A stretch of 64,000 nucleotides of DNA from DASQZT01 sp963728965 (GTDB lineage Bacteria; Acidobacteriota; Terriglobia; Bryobacterales; Bryobacteraceae). This document shows positions 46,747-56,406 of the stretch, in pieces. Every line of letters begins with the position of its first letter. Within the stretch, counting starts at the first letter, position 1. The notes beneath the pieces were generated by a model that saw only the letters and a list, made by a program, of their open reading frames with translations, ran no database searches and was not told the DNA's origin. The position numbers were made by a program, and so were the translations under genes. Location of the stretch: assembly GCA_963728965.1 (NCBI GenBank), contig CAVSMH010000003.1, positions 62,001 through 126,000 of the forward strand. Direction: 5' to 3'.

Positions 46747-47772
46747 ATGGGAATAGGGATACGCATCGAAAATTTGCGCAAAGTCTACGATACGCCCCCT
46801 CCGATGGCGGCACGGGGCGCCGGATTTTCGTTCATGCCGGTTCGCACCAGGGGCGCCAAAGAGAAGAAGAAATTTGAAGTCGTCGCCTTGGCCGGCATCA
46901 CCCTCGAGATTCGCCCCGGCGAGGTCTTCGGCCTGCTCGGCCCCAACGGCGCGGGTAAGTCCACCACCATCGGCGTCCTGACCACCCGCACCGTGCCCAC
47001 CTCCGGCCGCGCCTTCGTTGGCGACTTCGACGTCTGGCAGCAGCAGGTACAGGCCAAACGCCTCATCGGCGTCGTCCCGCAGCGCCCCAATCTCGACTTT
47101 GCCCTGACCGCCCGCGAGATCCTGGTGTTTCACGGCGCCTACTTCGGCCAGGGCCATCGCGAACGCACCGAGCGCGCCCAGAAGTTGCTCGAGCAATTCA
47201 AGCTCACCGATCGCGCCGACCACATGGTGCGCGGCTTCTCCGGAGGCATGATGCAGCGCCTCTCCATCGCCCGCGCCATGATGCACGATCCCGAGGTTCT
47301 CTTCCTCGACGAGCCCTCCGCCGGGCTCGATCCCCAGACCCGCCTGCTGTTGTGGGAGATCGTCCGCGACTACAACCGCCTCGGCAAAACCATCGTCATC
47401 ACCACCCACTACATGGACGAGGCCGATGCCCTCTGCGATCGCCTCGCCATCATCGATCACGGCAAAACCATCGCCATGGGCACCCCTGCCGACCTCAAGG
47501 CCTCCATCCCCGGCGGCTACCTGCTGCGCCTCCGCTTCGACCGCCTGCCCGAAGAACTCCTCGCCGGCCTGCGTGCCCTCCCCGGCGTCAGCGAAGTCCG
47601 CGCCGGCGAGGGTGCCGCGGCCGACCTCTACGCCGATCGCGGCGGACCCCTCATCTCCGGCATCGTCAACTCCGCTCAGGCCGCCGGCGCCGAACTCCGC
47701 GATGTCCACATCTCCGAGCCCAGCCTCGAGACGCTGTTCCTGCATCACACCGGAAGGAGCTTACGGGATTGA
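46747..47772 (+). CDS. ABC-2 type exporter, ATP-binding subunit
   Basis: This 341-residue ATPase has Walker A GPNGAGKSTT, Q-loop in GVVPQRPNLDF, signature FSGGMMQRLSIARAM, Walker B VLFLDEPSAGLD and H-loop TTHYMDEAD. It is of the DrrA/CcmA-like drug exporter type with a C-terminal extension of about 90 residues. An insertion of about 30 residues between the first strand and Walker A is slightly longer than usual. The ATG at 46747 has GGAGAGG upstream. It is coupled to the permease by a TTGA stop/start overlap and regulated presumably by the PadR protein encoded 63 bases upstream. Confidence 0.93.
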   Translation: MGIGIRIENLRKVYDTPPPMAARGAGFSFMPVRTRGAKEKKKFEVVALAGITLEIRPGEVFGLLGPNGAGKSTTIGVLTTRTVPTSGRAFVGDFDVWQQQVQAKRLIGVVPQRPNLDFALTAREILVFHGAYFGQGHRERTERAQKLLEQFKLTDRADHMVRGFSGGMMQRLSIARAMMHDPEVLFLDEPSAGLDPQTRLLLWEIVRDYNRLGKTIVITTHYMDEADALCDRLAIIDHGKTIAMGTPADLKASIPGGYLLRLRFDRLPEELLAGLRALPGVSEVRAGEGAAADLYADRGGPLISGIVNSAQAAGAELRDVHISEPSLETLFLHHTGRSLRD

Positions 47773-48539
47773 ACTGGAAAACTTTCTTCGCCATGCTCTC
47801 GCGCGACGGCCACGTGGCCCGCCGCAACCTCCTGGCCATGCTCATGCAGAACCTGCTGCAACCCCTGCTCCTCACCTTCGTCTTCGGGCGGGTCCTCACC
47901 ACCAGCGGCATGATGCAGGGCTCCTATAAGAACGTCCTGCTGCCCGGCATCATCGCCATCAGCATGGTGCTGTCGGGCATTCAGGCCGTCGCCATGCCCC
48001 TCATCGCGGAATTTCAGTTCACGCGCGAAATCGAAGACCGCCTGCTCGCCCCCATGGAAACCCGCTGGCTGGCCGTCGAAAAGATCATCGCCGGCATGAT
48101 CCAGGCCGTCGTCTCCGGCCTCGTCGTCATCCCCGCGGCGTGGCTCATGATGGGCTCCGGCGTGAACCTCTCCTTCCGGCATCCCATGGAGTTCCTGGTC
48201 GTGTGCCTCCTCGTGGCCATGCTCTCCGCCGCGGGCGGGCTCACTCTCGGGTGCAGCATCGGCCAGACGCAGATCGGGCTGATGTTCAGCCTCGTGGTGG
48301 CGCCCATGATGATGTTCGGCTGCGCCTACTACCCCTGGAGCGCGCTCGCCTCCTTTCCAGTGCTGCAGTACGCCGTCCTCATCAATCCCCTCGTCTATGC
48401 CAGCGAGGGCCTGCGCGGCACGCTCGCCCCCCAGGTGCCGCATATTCCCATCCTCTACATCCTGGCCGCGCTCCTGGTGATGGACGTCTCTCTGCTGATC
48501 GTCGGCCTCCGTAAGTTCGATCGCAAAGCGGTAAGCTGA
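47769..48539 (+). CDS. ABC-2 type exporter, permease subunit
   Basis: This protein has about 256 residues and six membrane helices, of the ABC-2/DrrB type (NLLAMLMQNLLQPLLLTFVFGR, then FTREIEDRLLAPM as the coupling segment, then YYPWSALASFPVLQYAVLINP). The start is TTG at 47769, overlapping the ATPase stop, with AAGGAG nine bases upstream; ATG 47793 is an alternative. With the ATPase it should form a dimeric exporter of hydrophobic compounds or lipids. The substrate is unknown. Confidence 0.9.
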   Translation: MNWKTFFAMLSRDGHVARRNLLAMLMQNLLQPLLLTFVFGRVLTTSGMMQGSYKNVLLPGIIAISMVLSGIQAVAMPLIAEFQFTREIEDRLLAPMETRWLAVEKIIAGMIQAVVSGLVVIPAAWLMMGSGVNLSFRHPMEFLVVCLLVAMLSAAGGLTLGCSIGQTQIGLMFSLVVAPMMMFGCAYYPWSALASFPVLQYAVLINPLVYASEGLRGTLAPQVPHIPILYILAALLVMDVSLLIVGLRKFDRKAVS

Positions 48540-48543
48540 ACTA

Positions 48544-49767
48544 GTGCGGACCTACTTCCACCTGGACATGGACGCATTCTTCGTGTCGGTGGAGGAACTC
48601 TACGATCCGTCCCTCAAAGGCAAACCGGTCGTGGTCGGCGGCCGCCCCGACGAGCGCGGTGTGGTTTCAGCCGCGTCCTATGCCGCCCGCAAGTTCGGCG
48701 TGCATTCGGCCATGCCCCTCCGCACCGCCTACAAGCTCTGCCCGCAGGCCATCTTCGTGGACGGCCACCCCGACCGCTACCGGGAAAGCTCGCAGCAGGT
48801 ATACGGAGTGCTGCAATCCTTCACCCCTCTCGTGCAGATGGCCTCCATCGACGAAGCCTACCTCGATATGACCGGCACCGGCCGCCTGTACGGACCCCCG
48901 CTCCACGCCGCCCATCTCCTGCACCAGCGCGTCAAAGAGGCTACCCGCCTCGACTGTTCCATCGGCATTGCCGCGTCCCGCCTGGTCGCCAAGATTTCAT
49001 CCGACCAGGCCAAGCCCAACGGCATCCTGTGGGTGCTTCCCGGAATGGAGCCCGCCTTCCTCGCGCCGCTCGATGTGCGCAAAGTGCCGGGTGTGGGCAA
49101 GGTCACCGAACGGAACCTCCACGCCCTCGGCATCCGCAAGGTGGGCGACCTCGCCCGCCTCGATGAAGCCTTTCTCGAACAGCGCTTCGGCAAGTGGGGC
49201 ATGGCCCTCGCCGGCAAGTCTCACGGCCTCGATGCCGGTGGCTGGTTCGATACCGCCATCGGCGAAGAGGAAGGCCCCAAATCCATCAGCCACGAACACA
49301 CTTTCTCCGAAGATACGGCCGATTTCGACCGCATCGAATCCACCCTGGCCCGCCTTTGCGAAATGGTGGGCCGCCGGTTGCGCGAACACGGCCTCCACGC
49401 CGGCACCATCCAGCTCAAACTCCGCTATTCCGATTTCTCCACCATCACGCGGGCCCACTCTCCGGCCCGCGCCACGCAGCTCGATATCGAGCTCTTCGAG
49501 GAAGTGCGCGAGCTCTTCCGCCGCAACTGGAAACCGGGCGCGCCGGTCCGCCTGCTGGGCGTGCATGCTTCCGCGTGGGCGGCCAACGACGCGCAGATGG
49601 GCCTGCTGGGCGAGGAGCGGCACGAGAAGTGGAAAGGCGCCCTGGCCGCCGCCGACAAGCTGCGCGATAAGTATGGCGAATCCGCCGTGAAACTGGCCGC
49701 CGGCATGGGCGGCGCCTTCCACGAGCGCACCCACGAGAACCCCCCTGGCCTGCCGGGCAAAAAGTAG
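48544..49767 (+). CDS. dinB: DNA polymerase IV (Y family)
   Basis: This 407-residue error-prone translesion polymerase starts with GTG. The catalytic acidic residues are in HLDMDAFFVSVEELYDP and MASIDEAYLDMTGTG. The HhH thumb-proximal segment is VRKVPGVGKVTERNLHALG, and the little-finger domain follows (about 240-355). The length is somewhat above E. coli DinB. It begins four bases after the permease stop, so it may be co-transcribed, perhaps by coincidence. No LexA box was recognised in front of it. Confidence 0.95.
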   Translation: MRTYFHLDMDAFFVSVEELYDPSLKGKPVVVGGRPDERGVVSAASYAARKFGVHSAMPLRTAYKLCPQAIFVDGHPDRYRESSQQVYGVLQSFTPLVQMASIDEAYLDMTGTGRLYGPPLHAAHLLHQRVKEATRLDCSIGIAASRLVAKISSDQAKPNGILWVLPGMEPAFLAPLDVRKVPGVGKVTERNLHALGIRKVGDLARLDEAFLEQRFGKWGMALAGKSHGLDAGGWFDTAIGEEEGPKSISHEHTFSEDTADFDRIESTLARLCEMVGRRLREHGLHAGTIQLKLRYSDFSTITRAHSPARATQLDIELFEEVRELFRRNWKPGAPVRLLGVHASAWAANDAQMGLLGEERHEKWKGALAAADKLRDKYGESAVKLAAGMGGAFHERTHENPPGLPGKK

Positions 49768-49782
49768 GAGCCCGTCGCGCTC

Positions 49783-50682
49783 TTACTTCAGCAGGTCCGC
49801 CAGCGCCGGTCCCAATAGCGGGAAGCGGAACCCGAACCCCGCCGCCTCCGCCGCCTTCGGCAGCACCCGCTGGCTCGCGAACAGCACGTTCGCCATCTCT
49901 CCGAACACCAGGTGCAGCGCGAACTCCGGCGCCGGAAACAGCGCTGGACGCCGCAGCGCCGAGGCCAGCCCGCGCGTGAAATCCGCGTTCACCACCGGAT
50001 TCGGCGCCGCCCCGTTCACTGCCCCGCGCACCGCCGTGTTCTCCGCCGCGAAACGGAACAGCTCTACCAGGTCCTGAATGTGGATCCACGGCATCCACTG
50101 CCGGCCGCTGCCCAGCCTGCCGCCCAGCCCCATGCGAAACGGCGGCAGCATCCGTCTCAGCGCTCCCCCGCGCGGGTCCAGCGCGATTCCGGTCCGCACC
50201 CGCACCACCCGCATCCCCAGGCCCTCGGCCGCGCGCGCTTCCTCTTCCCAGGCCTTGCAGACATCGGCCAGGTAGTCGTCGCCGGGCGCCGACGACTCCA
50301 CCAGCACTTCCTCGCCCCGCGCGCCGTAGTAGCCCACCGCCGAGGCGCACACCAACACTTGCGGACGCGGGGTCAGCTTCCCCAGCGCCTGCACCAGGTG
50401 GCGCGTACCCATCACCCGGCTGTCGCGGATCCGCCGCTTCACTTCCCCGGTCCACCGCTGCCCCACCGGCTCGCCCGCCAGGTGGATCACGGCATCCGCC
50501 TCGCGCAGGCTCTCCGCCGGAGGCTCGCCCTTGCCCGGATCCCACGCCGAAAGCCGCACCCCCGCCGGCATGTTCGTGCCCGCGTGGCGGCTCAATACGT
50601 GCAACTCGTGGTTCGCACTGCTCAGCGACTTCATCAGCCGCCGCCCGATCAATCCCGATGCTCCCGAAATCGTGATCTTCAC
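49783..50682 (-). CDS. TIGR01777/YfcH-like SDR epimerase-family protein
   Basis: This protein has about 299 residues and starts with GTG at 50680-50682, preceded by GGAAGG. The N-terminal NAD(P) motif is ISGASGLIGRRL. Family segments are DAVIHLAGEPVGQRWT, CASAVGYYGARG, RTGIALDPRGGAL, WMPWIHIQDLVELF and a C-terminal DUF1731-like region (APEFALHLVFGEMANVLFAS). The substrate is unknown for the family. It is divergent from the radical SAM gene, with about 195 bases between. Confidence 0.92.
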   Translation of the reverse strand: MKITISGASGLIGRRLMKSLSSANHELHVLSRHAGTNMPAGVRLSAWDPGKGEPPAESLREADAVIHLAGEPVGQRWTGEVKRRIRDSRVMGTRHLVQALGKLTPRPQVLVCASAVGYYGARGEEVLVESSAPGDDYLADVCKAWEEEARAAEGLGMRVVRVRTGIALDPRGGALRRMLPPFRMGLGGRLGSGRQWMPWIHIQDLVELFRFAAENTAVRGAVNGAAPNPVVNADFTRGLASALRRPALFPAPEFALHLVFGEMANVLFASQRVLPKAAEAAGFGFRFPLLGPALADLLK

Positions 50683-50859
50683 TGGTTGCCTTCCACGCCT
50701 CCTGGTTCCAGATTCGCATGCGCCGCCGCCGCCGCGGCCCGCAGTAGTATGTTCGCATACCACGCTTCGCCGCCCATCCCGGCTGCCTGTCTGAATAACG
50801 CAGGAAAGACATGCCTGGTTCCCCCCGCCCTTTCGGGGAGATTCCCGGTCGGCCGCGGG

Positions 50860-50865
50860 TACAAT
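50860..50865 (+). promoter_or_regulatory. Candidate -10 box for the radical SAM gene
   Basis: TACAAT lies 12 bases before the ATG at 50878, with AGGAAAG as a ribosome site between them. The predicted leader is very short. Confidence 0.4.
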
Positions 50866-50877
50866 AGGAAAGACAGC

Positions 50878-51918
50878 ATGAGGGCCTGGAACCGGGCAAA
50901 GCTACTGTGGGGCTACCTCTCGCGCCGGGCCGCTCTCGACGCCCTGCCCGTGGAGTACATCGTCGAGACCACCGCCAAATGCAATCTCTACTGCCCCATG
51001 TGCCCGCGCGAAACCCATAAGCAGCCCAAGGCCGACATGGCCTCTCCGCTCTTCCAATCCCTCGTCCGCCAGGCCGGCGCTACCGCCGAGCACATGATGC
51101 TGATCGGGTTGGGCGAGCCGTTTATGGACCCGCACATCTTCGAGCGTATCGAATTCTGCCACCGCCACAGCATCTCCACCCTGCTCTCCACCAACGGCAC
51201 TTTTCTTGATGAAGCCATGTCGGCGCGCGTGCTCGATTCGCCCCTCGAGCAGATCACCCTCAGCTTCGACGGCGCGAAGAAGGAGACCTTCGAGTTCTTC
51301 CGCAAGGGCGCGAAATTCGAAAAGGTGCGCGATAACTTCGTGCGCTTTGCCCGCATGAAGCATGCCCGCCGTTCGCGCGTCCAGGTGGTCGTCCAGATGG
51401 TCGCCATGGAAGCCAACGCCGGAGAGGTGGACGACTTCATCGCTTTCTGGAGCGCCGTGCCGGGCGTGGACCAGTTGCGCATCAAGGCAGACGAAACCAA
51501 CCTCATGCATCCCGATGCCGGCCATTCCGCCAGCGAGTGGAAACACCCCTGCCACTACCTCTGGCGGGGCCCGCTGTATGTCAAGCAGAATGGCGACGTC
51601 TACCCCTGCTGCCAGAGCTACATGCTCGATGGCGCGCCGCTCGCCAACCTTGCCGACCAGCCCCTCGCCGCGATCTGGAATTCCCCGGCCATGCTCGACA
51701 TGCGCCGCCTGCACGCCGCCGGACGCGCCGGCGAAATCGGCATCTGCTCCCGCTGCTGCACCACCATTCCGCACCCCGCCCTGGTGGCCGGCAGCCTCGT
51801 CCTCCACGCCCGCACCGTGCGCCGCCTCCTGCCCGTCGTCGAACGGCTCACCTACCTGTCGAAGCTGCCGGCGCGCCTGCTCCGGCCTTCCAAACCGATG
51901 CGCCAGGCGTCACGCTGA
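50878..51918 (+). CDS. Radical SAM/SPASM protein
   Basis: This 346-residue protein carries the [4Fe-4S] cluster motif CNLYCPMC in TAKCNLYCPMCPRET, a GE motif in IGLGEPFMDPH and a cysteine-rich SPASM-like C-terminal region (KHPCHYLWRG, DVYPCCQSYM, GICSRCCTTI). Such enzymes mature peptides or modify cell-wall and cofactor precursors. No precursor peptide gene is obvious next to it. The final 60 residues are basic and may be a membrane-associated tail. Its stop overlaps the convergent SnoaL-like gene by nine bases. Confidence 0.88.
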   Translation: MRAWNRAKLLWGYLSRRAALDALPVEYIVETTAKCNLYCPMCPRETHKQPKADMASPLFQSLVRQAGATAEHMMLIGLGEPFMDPHIFERIEFCHRHSISTLLSTNGTFLDEAMSARVLDSPLEQITLSFDGAKKETFEFFRKGAKFEKVRDNFVRFARMKHARRSRVQVVVQMVAMEANAGEVDDFIAFWSAVPGVDQLRIKADETNLMHPDAGHSASEWKHPCHYLWRGPLYVKQNGDVYPCCQSYMLDGAPLANLADQPLAAIWNSPAMLDMRRLHAAGRAGEIGICSRCCTTIPHPALVAGSLVLHARTVRRLLPVVERLTYLSKLPARLLRPSKPMRQASR

Positions 51919-52287
51919 GAGGTTCCAGATGTCCGTGTGATATTTCCACCGGCCGTCCTCCACCTTCCATACCACCACGTATTTCCCCGCGGCCGACTGC
52001 CCGTTTCGGAACCCCAGCGTCGCCCGCCCGATTTCATACCCCGTCTCGCCGCTGGCTTCGAAATCCACCGTCTCGAGCTGAACCGACGCCACCTCCAGCG
52101 CTTCCAGCGTGTTCCGCCAGAAGGTCTTGATATTCTCCCGCCCGGTCACCATTTCGCCGCCCGGCGGCAGCACTCGCGCGTTCGCCGTGTACACCCGGTC
52201 CAGCGCATCGATATTGCGTTTGCCGACCACTTCCTCCTCGAAGATCCGGTTCGTGGTTTGTACGTCCTGTCGGATCGCTGGGCTCAT
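51910..52287 (-). CDS. SnoaL/DUF4440-like NTF2-fold protein
   Basis: This 125-residue single-domain protein of the NTF2-like superfamily has the lines IDALDRVYTANARVLPPGGE, GRENIKTFWRNTLEAL and YVVVWKVEDGRWKYHTDIWN, typical of SnoaL/DUF4440 proteins. These form a cone-shaped barrel that binds small hydrophobic ligands or acts as an isomerase. There is no signal peptide. It is probably monocistronic. The ligand is unknown. Confidence 0.85.
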   Translation of the reverse strand: MSPAIRQDVQTTNRIFEEEVVGKRNIDALDRVYTANARVLPPGGEMVTGRENIKTFWRNTLEALEVASVQLETVDFEASGETGYEIGRATLGFRNGQSAAGKYVVVWKVEDGRWKYHTDIWNLSA

Positions 52288-52504
52288 CCCGTGGCTTCTC
52301 CTTCCGCGAGTAAGTCTACCAGATCGGCGGCTGGAACCACCTGGATATGTTGCTTGTCACGATATACAGGCGCGATTATCCTTTAGCGGGGAGGCGCCAG
52401 CCTGTGTGGGACGGGGTGGAAACCAGCGCCGCCATGATGTCTCCCTTCTTTGGCTGCCGAAGCGCCACGTTTTCAGAAGCCGGCCGGGCATCAGCCTTCC
52501 TGCA

Positions 52505-55156
52505 CTATTCACACCGAAGCGTCACCACAGGTGAGACGCGCGTCGCACGCAGCGCGGGAACGAACGTAGCCAACAGTACGACCAGGACCATTCCCAGCGT
52601 AGTGACCGCAAACGTAAGGGCATCCGTGACGCCGATGCCGAATAGCATCGTTCTTAACAAGCGGGTAAGGGCGAATGCGCCGCCCAGGCCGAGCGCGATT
52701 CCGATAGCCGCGAGTGACACGCCTTGGCGAATCACCATGCACACCACATCCGCTTGCGCCGCTCCCAAGGCCACGCGCACGCCGATTTCATGCCTACGCT
52801 GCGCCACCGAGTAGCCCACCAGCCCGTAGATTCCCACCGCAGTCAGCAACAGCGCGATTGCCGCGAACAACGCCAACAGCATCGTGTTGAAGCGCGGCCG
52901 CGAAAGCGACAAGTTCAACGCCTGCTCCATCGTGCCGATCTGCGCCAAGGTCATGCGCGGGTCGACGGATTGAACTTGCCGGCGAAGCGACGGGGCCAGG
53001 CGAGCGGCGTCGCCCGTCGTGCGGACGACCAGGAACATCCGCGAGCCGTAGGCCTGGGCGAACGGCAGATAGTAAGCCGGGGCGGTGTCGACTGTCTGCC
53101 CGAGGTACTTGACATTGCCGACCACACCGACGATCTCCCTCCAATTGTTGCCAAGCTCCGGGCCGCTCTGCGCGATGCGCTTGCCGACAGCTTGCTGATT
53201 GGGAAAGAAGCGGCGTGCGAAACCTTCGCTGACAATCGCGACCGGGGCCGAAGCGGGAGTGTCGTAGCGGGTGAAGGAGCGGCCCCCAACGAGGGGGATG
53301 CCGAGCGTCCGGAAAATGTCCGGCCCCACCGTTACGGACGAAACGACGGGATTCCTCTCTCCGCGTGCCAGAGTCTGCCCCTCGATCTGGAACGTATCGG
53401 CGTCGCCTTGCCGGTCAGGCGGCAACGAGTTGGTGACCTCGGCCAGTTCCACGCCCGGAACGCCGCGGGCGCGGCGGAGCACTTCCTCGTAAAAGGCAAG
53501 CCCGGCCGGAGTGTCGTTGTACTGATTGCTGCCCGGAGAGATCAGCATCGTCAGGAGTTTGCGCGGTGCGGTGAGAAATCCGCCGTTCACATGCTGCAAA
53601 TTGACGAAGCTGCGGACGAACAGTCCCGCGCCAGCCAGGAGCATCAACGAAATCGCAAGCTCGCCGATCACCAGGGCCTTCCGGCTGCCGTCTCGAGCGG
53701 GAATAGCCCCGCCGGTGCGCACGCCTTCTTTGATCGTCGAGTAGAGGTTCGCACGCGCGCCTTCGAACGCCGGCGCCACCCCGAAGAGAACGCCGCTGAG
53801 CAAAGAGACCACCAGCATGAAGCCAAGCGCCGTCCAATCCAACCGGACTGAGTCGATGAATGGGAGGTCTCCGGGATTCCAGGCACGGATCAGTTGGATG
53901 CCGCCCCAGGCCAGCGCCAGCCCTGCCACACCGCCCATCTGGGCCAGAAGGACGCTCTCAGCCAGCAACTGCCGCACCAACCGGCCGCGACCGGCGCCGA
54001 GGCTGAGCCGTAGCGCCATCTCGCGCTTGCGAACCGTGGCACGCGCCAGCATCAGAGTGGCCACGTTGACCACGGCGATCAGGAGCACGAATCCCACCGC
54101 ACCGGACAGGACCAGGATTGCGGGCCTGAGTGGGGTTCCCAACAGCGCGTCACGCAGGCGGAGCACGGGCATGGTGACGCGCTTATAATCCGGGTTCTGC
54201 TGCGCCATGCGCAACCCGATGTTGTTCGTCTCAGCCTGCGCTTGCTCCATGCTCACGCCGGGCTTCAGGCGCGCCACGCCGCGATAGAACCAGGGGCCAT
54301 ACCGTGCCGGCGGATTGAGGTGCAGGTTGGTCCAGACCTCCGTTTGCCGGCTCGGGAACCGGACCTCCTCCGGCACGACGCCGACCAGGCTAGCCGGTGC
54401 GCCATTCACGAGGATTGTCCGGCCCAGCACCTCTGAACTTGCTCTGAAACGTCTCCGCCAAATGGATTCGCTGACCACGGCCACGGCGGGAGCGGCCGGC
54501 TTGTCCTCGCCAGCGAGGAAAGTCCGGCCCAACACCGGGCGCACCTGGAGCGTGGAGAAGAATCCGGCTGTCACTGACGCTCCCTGCACCTGCTCCGGGA
54601 CGCCCTCCGTCCCGCCGATGTCCATTCGCATAGCCGTAAAAAGTGAGGGTTCTTCAAACGCGTGATTGTTGTCCTTCCACATTCCGTAATCGCGCAGGCA
54701 CATGGTGCCAAACACAAAGTCTCGTGAGGCGTAGTTCATGAAGACCACGGCCACGCGATCGGCTTCGCCATAAGGCAAGGGCCGGAACAGCATGCCATAG
54801 GCAACGCTGAACATTGCGGTGTTGGCCCCGATGCCGAGAGCTAAGGCGAGAACGGCGACGAGCGTGAACGCTGGGTTCTTGCGTAGCGCGCGGCAGCCAT
54901 AGCGGAGGTCCTGAACGAGGTCTGCGATCCACTTTACGCGGCGCATTTCGCGGCATTCCTCCTTGCTCTGCGCGATCGGCCCCAGGGCACGTAATGCGGC
55001 GTAGCGCGCTTCCTCCGGACTAAGTCCTTCGCGCCGGCCCTCTTCCATCTGCCTTTCCAGGTGGTACTGCAGTTCCTCATCGAGTTCCTGTTCCGCTCGT
55101 CTGCTGCGAAACAGAGAACGGAAACGTAGTCGAAACTGGTCACACCATCGTGACAT
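52505..55156 (-). CDS. ADOP-type orphan MacB/FtsX-like permease
   Basis: This 883-residue protein has an N-terminal cytoplasmic helical region of about 85 residues (AEQELDEELQYHLERQMEEG, SPEEARYAALRALGP) and two MacB-periplasmic-core plus FtsX permease halves. Helices are near residues 98-120, 345-370, 395-420, 440-460, 485-505 and at the C-terminus. This is the acidobacterial duplicated orphan permease (ADOP) layout, with no ATPase encoded beside it. It is preceded by a PadR regulator nine bases upstream and has a GAGGAGG ribosome site. It probably exports or mechanically transmits across the envelope with an ATPase encoded elsewhere. Confidence 0.92.
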   Translation of the reverse strand: MSRWCDQFRLRFRSLFRSRRAEQELDEELQYHLERQMEEGRREGLSPEEARYAALRALGPIAQSKEECREMRRVKWIADLVQDLRYGCRALRKNPAFTLVAVLALALGIGANTAMFSVAYGMLFRPLPYGEADRVAVVFMNYASRDFVFGTMCLRDYGMWKDNNHAFEEPSLFTAMRMDIGGTEGVPEQVQGASVTAGFFSTLQVRPVLGRTFLAGEDKPAAPAVAVVSESIWRRRFRASSEVLGRTILVNGAPASLVGVVPEEVRFPSRQTEVWTNLHLNPPARYGPWFYRGVARLKPGVSMEQAQAETNNIGLRMAQQNPDYKRVTMPVLRLRDALLGTPLRPAILVLSGAVGFVLLIAVVNVATLMLARATVRKREMALRLSLGAGRGRLVRQLLAESVLLAQMGGVAGLALAWGGIQLIRAWNPGDLPFIDSVRLDWTALGFMLVVSLLSGVLFGVAPAFEGARANLYSTIKEGVRTGGAIPARDGSRKALVIGELAISLMLLAGAGLFVRSFVNLQHVNGGFLTAPRKLLTMLISPGSNQYNDTPAGLAFYEEVLRRARGVPGVELAEVTNSLPPDRQGDADTFQIEGQTLARGERNPVVSSVTVGPDIFRTLGIPLVGGRSFTRYDTPASAPVAIVSEGFARRFFPNQQAVGKRIAQSGPELGNNWREIVGVVGNVKYLGQTVDTAPAYYLPFAQAYGSRMFLVVRTTGDAARLAPSLRRQVQSVDPRMTLAQIGTMEQALNLSLSRPRFNTMLLALFAAIALLLTAVGIYGLVGYSVAQRRHEIGVRVALGAAQADVVCMVIRQGVSLAAIGIALGLGGAFALTRLLRTMLFGIGVTDALTFAVTTLGMVLVVLLATFVPALRATRVSPVVTLRCE

Positions 55157-55165
55157 CTCGCCTCC

Positions 55166-55495
55166 TCACACCGTGCGCACAATCAGGGAGATAGCGGACG
55201 AGAGCCGCGCCCACTGAGCCGCTTCCTTGGCCAACGCCTTGCGCCCGGCTCCCGTGAGGGAATAGTATTTCGCGCGGCGATTGTTTTCCGACACCTTCCA
55301 CTCAGCTTGGATCCATCCCTGCTGTTCCAGCTTGTGAAGCGCCGGGTACAGCGCGCTATCACCAAGCTGTAGAACGTTGTTCGACATCTGCCGGATGCGG
55401 TGGGCCACAGCCCAACCGTGCATCGGCTCCAGGGCCACGATTTTCAAAATCAGCAGGTCCACGGTGCCCTGAACAAGATCGGTCGGCTTGCTCAT
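55166..55495 (-). CDS. PadR-family regulator paired with the ADOP permease
   Basis: This compact 109-residue PadR protein has a winged helix with TVDLLILKIVALEPMHGWAV, DSALYPALHKLEQQGWIQAE and NRRAKYYSLTGAGRKAL. It is the short subgroup almost always coupled to ADOP permeases in Acidobacteria. It lies nine bases before the permease start. Upstream, the partly symmetrical TTATATCAGTAA (55513-55524 on the minus strand) could be part of its operator. Confidence 0.92.
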   Translation of the reverse strand: MSKPTDLVQGTVDLLILKIVALEPMHGWAVAHRIRQMSNNVLQLGDSALYPALHKLEQQGWIQAEWKVSENNRRAKYYSLTGAGRKALAKEAAQWARLSSAISLIVRTV

Positions 55496-56232
55496 GCTTC
55501 TAGCCTCTACCCTAAGTTACTGATATAAGCATCGCCCAGCATGGTGGTCTCGTCAAGCTGGAACCTCCACGCCCTCCCGGAGGCCGGACTGGAGGTCCGG
55601 GTCACGGAAGGCAGGCCATCCGCCGCGCGGATGAAGGATGATATGGAATTCGACCGGATCGGTGTTGATGGAATCGGGCGAACCGCGCGTTACGGTGGCG
55701 GGTGGCAACAAGGGCAGGACTTGCGGTGGAACACTCCAGGGGCGGGTGACCCGCACTCCGCTACGCAGGCTACTATCTTGCCCGTGCGCCACGTGAAGCA
55801 TGTCTTTTTAGCTCTGCCTGTTCACCGCCCGGGAGCGGTGCGGCTGAAGCCAGGCTGTCAACTTTGTTTTGGCAACCCCGTGGACAGTGAATAGCGAGAT
55901 TAGCGGCCATCAACATCCCCGTCGTTGGCCCCGACCGGGTGTTGATGAGTTCCCATCAAGAAGAAATTCGCCACGCAGGTGCGGCAGCATGGAACAGGGG
56001 CGCGGGCGTAACCCATCCGGAATGCGTGATATCCCGCGTGTCCACAAACAAAACGCGGATGTTCGAAGTGGCCCAGGCTTTAGGCGAATGGAAGACGAAA
56101 GAGCGAGCGCGCACGTTATTCAGTCCCTTCGGCCACCGCCGTGCATCATTAGGGCGCAGGACTTGTCGCGGCATCACGGGAATAGCGCACTGTCTGACCT
56201 TGGATTTAGAAGCGAAGAGGGGAGGGCTCAAT
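55496..56232. other. About 740 bases with no gene I can support
   Basis: Open frames of 80-125 codons exist on both strands (for example 55541-55894 plus and 55553-55801 minus), but none has a ribosome site, a recognisable family or protein-like composition. Base composition looks less GC-rich than the rest of the window. The start contains the likely promoter region of the PadR-ADOP pair. It reads like eroded sequence. Confidence 0.5.
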
Positions 56233-56406
56233 ATGAAATTCTCACGTGAATTCGGGAGCGAGGACGAAGCCCGTACGCGTGAAGCGGCCCTGCGGACTTC
56301 GGGCTACCGCGCCTGGTGCACCAGAAAAGCCGATGGTGCGTGGGAAGTCTTCTGGTGGGTAGAACCGAACCCTCCGGCGTGCGATTCCGTCTACACGGCC
56401 GCGTGA
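56233..56406 (+). CDS. Small hypothetical protein, 57 residues
   Basis: The ATG at 56233 is preceded by GGGGAGGG at a good distance. The product starts MKFSREFGSEDEARTREAAL and contains WCTRKADGAWEVFWWVE, a strongly protein-like aromatic/charged pattern reminiscent of short two-strand, two-helix domains. No signal peptide or known family is recognised. It sits alone in a gene-poor stretch. Confidence 0.5.
   Translation: MKFSREFGSEDEARTREAALRTSGYRAWCTRKADGAWEVFWWVEPNPPACDSVYTAA

Noticed and set aside
50821..50840. Short CCCCG...CGGGG hairpin before the radical SAM gene as a terminator or riboswitch
   Set aside because: Only a five-base-pair stem without a U-run or wider conserved structure; it falls in ordinary GC-rich intergenic sequence.
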